A stretch of 64,000 nt of DNA from Apus apus (taxonomy: Eukaryota > Chordata > Aves > Apodiformes > Apodidae). The notes below the pieces were generated by a model. That model was not told the origin of the DNA. It did no database searches and saw only the letters and a list, made by a program, of their open reading frames with translations. The stretch covers positions 11,722,780 through 11,786,779 of the forward strand of contig NC_067291.1 in assembly GCF_020740795.1 (NCBI RefSeq), given 5' to 3'. Both the position numbers and the translations under genes were made by a program. Shown here one piece after another: positions 59,201-64,000 of the stretch (its first letter is position 1; every line of letters starts with the position of its first letter).

Positions 59201-61540
59201 ACCCACAAATGCGGTGTCAAAGTCCCTTTCAGAGCTTGAAAACTGAAATTAACCGATGGGGAAAAAATATTAAACTATTAAGGGTGATTCAAAATCCACT
59301 ATGAATCAAAGATATACATGATGTTTCCATAACATCCGACAAAATGAGGCTTTGTCCTTACAAGAGGCATTCTGGGCATTCCTGTGATTTAAGCAATAAT
59401 AGATTTGTCTCTGTGAAGCTTTGACTTATACTATGGCACCTCCACTACAGCCAACTTTTGAAATAATTGAAAATCTGGAAATAAAAGCAACCTTTTAAAA
59501 ACAAAATACATACATACCCGCACATATATAAATAAATATAACTCTTCCTTGCTTCAACCTTTTTATTCATTGCCAAGAATAGCTGGCTGAGGAATCGGCA
59601 TCTGCCACGAGCTCTCATTTATTTTCCGATGCTGCCTTGCCCCATTGCCCAGGCAGTCTCTGCAGTTCCCCTCCTCTCATCCCCTCCCAGCTTTGCCTTC
59701 CTCTGAACCCAGGATACAGAGCAGCCTTCCAGCACAGAGCCCTTCTCCACTTACAGACATCCAGGCTTTCCAGCCCCTTTCCTCCTTTTGCCAATCCCTG
59801 TCTCACTGAACTTTCTGACAGGAGACTGCTTATACAGAAAAAACAAGAATCTCTGCTACCTAGTATTTTTTAGGCAACATTAACAACAGACTTTTACACT
59901 GGAAGTACTAGCTTAAATGTGTCCAGACTGGAACTAAACTCCAGCTCAAGCTGTATCTATCTGGGTGATCTGGACACTAGACTTGGGTAACTTGGCTGGG
60001 ATGCTTATTTAGACAGCTAGTGAGTTTGGGAACTAAACTTGTGGGAATGTTTGAATGTTGCAACAGGTAGAAGCAATTCAAGAAACACGAAGTTGCTATG
60101 AATAAGTGTTGTGTTGGCTACTGAGTGCCTTCAATTCTAGCATCCATGGTGCTTGAAATTAACATACAAAAGCCTATATTAGGGTGAGACCAGAACTACC
60201 CTCTTAATAACTCCGAAGGACTGGACTGTGGGCTTTCCTTCTGTTAATACCCTGGTTTAAAATAATAGGGGAGTATGCATAGCATGAAAAAAAGTGGAAA
60301 AGAAGAAAAATGCTTCAAGACCAACTACTTTTTAGTGGACACTTGGGAATTGGTTGGATGAGTGCCAGGCCTAGAACAAGGTGCGAAATCATACAATTAA
60401 AAGAAGGATGGCAGGTGTAAAACAGAAGTCTCTTATGGAGCAGTGGTTTGGAGTAGAATATCTCCAGGAAGCTGACTGCCAGACCGACACAGAAGTGATT
60501 GAAGCAGGGTGCCTTGCAGGATTACCACAAGGAAGTAATGAGCCTCCAGGTATACCAAACACACACAAGGTTTTGTGTGATTTTTCACAAACCTCCTTTT
60601 CTCTTTTATGTTGTCCTAATGTTTAAATAAACCATACGGTGACAGTAAGAAGGAGCCTGAGGCTCCTATAGAGAAGAGCTGAATGGTCAGTACCTTATGG
60701 AATGTAATGGCAAATGTACTGCAACAGACTGTATTGGAGCAGCATGGGGTTAATGGGAGTTCAGGATTAGTTTTGATGCCTTTTTCAATGGCTTGGACAG
60801 GTGTCCCCTCCTGCTGAGGGTCTCCACAAGCTAAAGGAGTTTATCCTGCCTCTGCACAGTCAACACGACTGGTGTTGCTTGCTTCAAGGGAAGCAGGATC
60901 AAGCCCTCTAACAGTGACTGTGAGGCATTTTTATTAGTCCAACCACATGCCTTGTTCCAAAAGCCCCTGGCTTGTCATAAATTTTTCTGCATTAAACTCT
61001 TCACCCAGATATGGCTCTACCATACATGGCTTGCCCAACAGATTATTAAGAGAATATTCTTTTTTAACTGTCTCCTCTACAAGCAGGAGATGCAGCTGGC
61101 ATCCAGCCTCTGTGACTCTAGTAAAGGACAACTCAACCTCTACGTTGATTAGACAAAAACCTGAACAGAGAAAAAACACTAAACTCAACAGAACCATTTA
61201 GTGCCAACTTCTTTCAAAATCACTCATGCTAAAATGATGCTGCGAAATTATCAGAACAATCCTTATGAAAAAACTGCTGCAATTTTAAATAGATGTTAAA
61301 TACTCAGTGCGATCTTTAATTTTCTCTACAGTAAAGCAGGACTAAGAAGGAGATGCCTTTTTGATGCCTGAATATACTCAAACCCTCATTGGTATAAATC
61401 AGTTTAATTCCAAGAAATGCAATTTATACTGGATCTGTAATAAATTCCATATACCTCTGAGATGATTATTTTCAAGTAATTTCAACTCATTTTATTAAAA
61501 AAATACCAATAAAACATCACAACCCTCACTGTAAGCCTGG
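53241..61540. other. Flanking DNA, largely featureless
   Basis: AT-rich sequence. One exon-like open segment at 56178-56395 is listed separately. A slightly GC-richer spot at 58.08-58.21 kb encodes a short Ala-rich frame on the minus strand that I regard as chance. No exon of SH3GL3, expected on the plus strand beyond BNC1, was seen. Confidence 0.55.
56178..56395 (-). other. Exon-like open segment, unrecognised
   Basis: On the minus strand an acceptor-like CATTCCTAG ends at 56396 and a donor G|GTAAGC follows at 56176-56177. The 218 nt between are open in one frame and include ...RMTSGHDKVMQSFAIHLD and GAEYSVVVKTFRKESV. The plus strand is also open for 92 codons over the same stretch. No family is recognised, codon bias is weak, and the pyrimidine tract is poor. 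It could be a decayed exon, a pseudogene fragment or chance. Confidence 0.2.
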
Positions 61541-61544
61541 CATC

Positions 61545-61650
61545 ACCTCCCTTTTACAAACTGGTAAATCTGCGATTTACCCGAAGTTATACAATAAACC
61601 TATGACAGGGCCAGCCTGTCATTCAGTCAGCTCTGTGCCTTCATCCTCCT
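61545..61650 (-). mobile_element. MIR-like SINE relic, antisense
   Basis: The plus strand reads CTTTTACAAACTGGTAAATC, then GATTTACCCGAAGTTATACA and later CTATGACAGGGCCAGCC. This parallels the reverse complement of MIR ('acagatggggaaactgag ... ttgcccaaggtcacacag ... tggcagagccag'). It is strongly diverged. Confidence 0.55.
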
Positions 61651-63741
61651 CCAAAGAACAGCACTTTCCCCTCACCACCATTTTAGCAAGACCTATTGTT
61701 GTTTATAAGAATAGCTGAGTATAGGTACAATCCCTGCCTTTACAAACTCCTCTATAGACTTTGAAAGAGACGTCTTTGTGCAGAAACATCATATGATACT
61801 GGCGAGTGAAGAGAAATAGCAGAGCCTTTGCAATACACTAAAAAAAAAAAAAAGTCTTCTTTAGAAAGCTCTAAAAACTCATTTCTGGCCATACAAATTG
61901 TGTATTCTGTTTATCAAGATGCTTTCTCCATACTTCAAACTACATTATCTGGATGACATTCATTGGGAAGCATCAGCCTCACAGAATGTGAAACACATGT
62001 TTACAAGGGAGGAGGGATGCAAGCTACTTTTATATACAGAATTTGTGATGTAAATAAGCCTTTGGCAAGCCAGTTTGTGACAATGCCAGTATTTGGTGCT
62101 TCTTGAGTCTAATTAGAAACTGCTCTGCATGGCCCAGCCATTAGCAGTGGAACACGCTGCTTATTTTACGTAGCAATTGAAGTGTTGCTGAAGTGTTGCC
62201 TCACACCTAGCCAGTCATAATTAGAAAAACTGGCACAGGGAGCTTACATAAACAACAGTTGTGATCCAGAGTACAGCAGATACCTACTTGATTATCTCTC
62301 TAGTAAATACACACAGTTTGAAACAATGAATCTTTATCAAAGACCTGCAGTTTGAAAACCTCAGGTGACTGACAACTGCATCCAGCACTAGAGATTACTG
62401 GCTGGCCTCTTACAAGATATACTAAGCTCTGAACATCCACCTAAATTCAAAACATGTCTGACAAATACATGAGCTGATAAAATAACAGTAATCTTGGAAA
62501 AAGATCCATATTAAAGAACATTTGCTCCTTCTCTCTGGAACCATACTGTTCTTTACCAGGAAGCACAGCTATCACTCAAGCATATAGCTAGGTAGAAACA
62601 CAGAGGGGACACCAGGTCCAGCACCCTGCTGTGATGCTTTAGGCCAAAACACCCCCAAATTACCTGTGCCAGTACCTCAAAGCAAGTAGTTAGGGCCACA
62701 AAGCAGGAGTGACAATTGCACTGATCTCCTTTAACTTACCTGTAAGTATTTATGATACTTTTTCCTTAATTTATAATCACTACATTTTTAAAAACAATCA
62801 ATTTGAATTTCACTTAGTATTAACAGCAAAAAGACTGTCAAGTTCTTTTCAAGTACAATCTGGAAAAAATAAATAATTGAGCAGCTCTTCTTTTAGATTA
62901 AACTGCTAAAACAGCACCAAAATTAGTTTAGTTCAGATTCAGACGGTTTCTTTAAAGTTAAATTTAAGCATAATAAGTATTTTTAAAACATTAACAATCT
63001 CAAGTGACTTGTGTGTCACTTTTAAATTTTCACCCTACATATGAAACTGCACAAAGGATGTTTATGAAGCTGTAATTGAAAAAACCCAACAAATTAATAA
63101 ACCTCAACCATAGGAGAGAAAGGTTTTCTCTACTTCTTGCAAAAAATTCTCTGGCTCCTCAGACAACAAAACTCATAGGCCCCATGACAGCACAAACAGA
63201 TCTTTCTGTCTTGTTCCAGTTGTTGAGGAAAGGCATCCAATAGACATTTGAAGGGCCTGCAGACAGTGAGCAGGTCTGTGCACTTTCCTACTGTGTCCCA
63301 TCTAGCACCCAAATCTAGCTCTGGAGAGACCAACTGTTGAAAAACATGTTCTTTATTCACAGCACACTCAAAACTCCTTGCTTTCCCTGATCCTGCTGAA
63401 TATGACCTTATTTAGGAGGGGAAAACAAAGAAAAAAAGATGGCAGCTTCAGTGATGTGCACACCTTCACATGTGAGAACTAAACTGAATCCATATGGAAA
63501 CTGAACTGAAGCCTATCAACTTTCACTTTTACATGGTGGGACAGTTTCCAGTCATTATTTCTGAGGTTAAAGCAAGACAGTAATCCATCCTGTTTTAAAA
63601 TCATCTGTACTATGTTTTGTGAAATTCATTCTGCTGTGCAACGATCTTGTGTAGAAGAGTAAGGAACTATAATTTTTAAATACCAAAATTTTATCTTTGT
63701 GGAACAATTATTATTTTTACTTGTAGAAAATGTATTTAATC

Positions 63742-63776
<35 letters not shown>

Positions 63777-64000
63777 AGAAACAGCAATACACTATTGGAA
63801 CAAATGTCACATGTTTCTTTCTTGTCTTACATAGCCATGCAACTCATTTTAGGCACTTCTTTCAATTACACCTGGATTACCAGTGATCAGAAGATGCGGT
63901 AACAACAGGAGGGTCAACTTGAAAGTGAAGCAAGGCAGATTTTGGTGAACCATTAAAACCTTTGTTCTTATGCCTGCTTATTTTACCATCTGTAAAAGAA
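61651..64000. other. Flanking DNA to window end, featureless apart from a TG repeat
   Basis: AT-rich; a short poly-A run at about 61840-61853 and a TG microsatellite at 63744-63773. No gene recognised. Confidence 0.6.
63744..63773. repeat. (TG)n microsatellite
   Basis: Fifteen uninterrupted TG units. Confidence 0.95.

Noticed and set aside
37982..64000. Exons of SH3GL3, the expected next gene on the plus strand
   Set aside because: No segment encoding the endophilin BAR or SH3 domain was seen.

Overview
This looks like vertebrate nuclear DNA, most probably from a bird. It is AT-rich overall with one strong CpG island, compact introns and few interspersed repeats. The visible repeats are weak relics of CR1-like and MIR-like elements. 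Two orthologues are recognisable from their protein sequence, both on the minus strand: HDGFL3 (first coding exon only) and BNC1 (basonuclin 1, four of its coding exons). From memory, the same pair are neighbours in the same orientation on human 15q25. A crocodilian or turtle cannot be formally excluded.

Layout. Positions 1-2605 are the start of HDGFL3 intron 1. The HDGFL3 start codon and the first 28 codons of its PWWP domain lie at 2606-2689, inside a GC-rich promoter island (about 1870-3500) that carries a TG/CA microsatellite. Positions 3.5-29 kb are intergenic, AT-rich and mostly featureless. They contain three exon-like segments on the minus strand (9.9, 10.4 and 18.65 kb) that could belong to an unrecognised gene. 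One of these encodes a strongly hydrophobic helix with coding-like third-position bias behind a good splice acceptor.

Positions 29-38 kb hold BNC1, read right to left. Coding exon 2 is 37879-37981, exon 3 is 37484-37719, exon 4 is 34368-36289, and exon 5 with the stop codon is 31621-32302. A probable long 3' UTR extends toward 29.1 kb. All junctions obey GT-AG and the phases join cleanly into 980 residues. Three pairs of C2H2 zinc fingers, the nuclear localisation motif and the LDLSTTSS motif are intact. The tiny first coding exon, which in mammals supplies about three residues, was not found.

Positions 38-64 kb are BNC1 intron 1 and/or 5' flank. This stretch holds a pair of diverged direct repeats (38.4 and 40.2 kb), a palindromic pair of AP-1 consensus sites (49.98 kb), two MIR-like relics (53.0 and 61.6 kb), an exon-like open segment (56.2-56.4 kb) and several simple repeats. 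No exon of SH3GL3, the expected next gene, was recognised.

The most unusual observations are: (1) the 159-bp BNC1 intron 2 is a multiple of three and open in frame; (2) a possible unannotated minus-strand transmembrane gene lies between HDGFL3 and BNC1; (3) the intron-1 repeat pair has substitutions that look biased toward synonymous changes in one frame.
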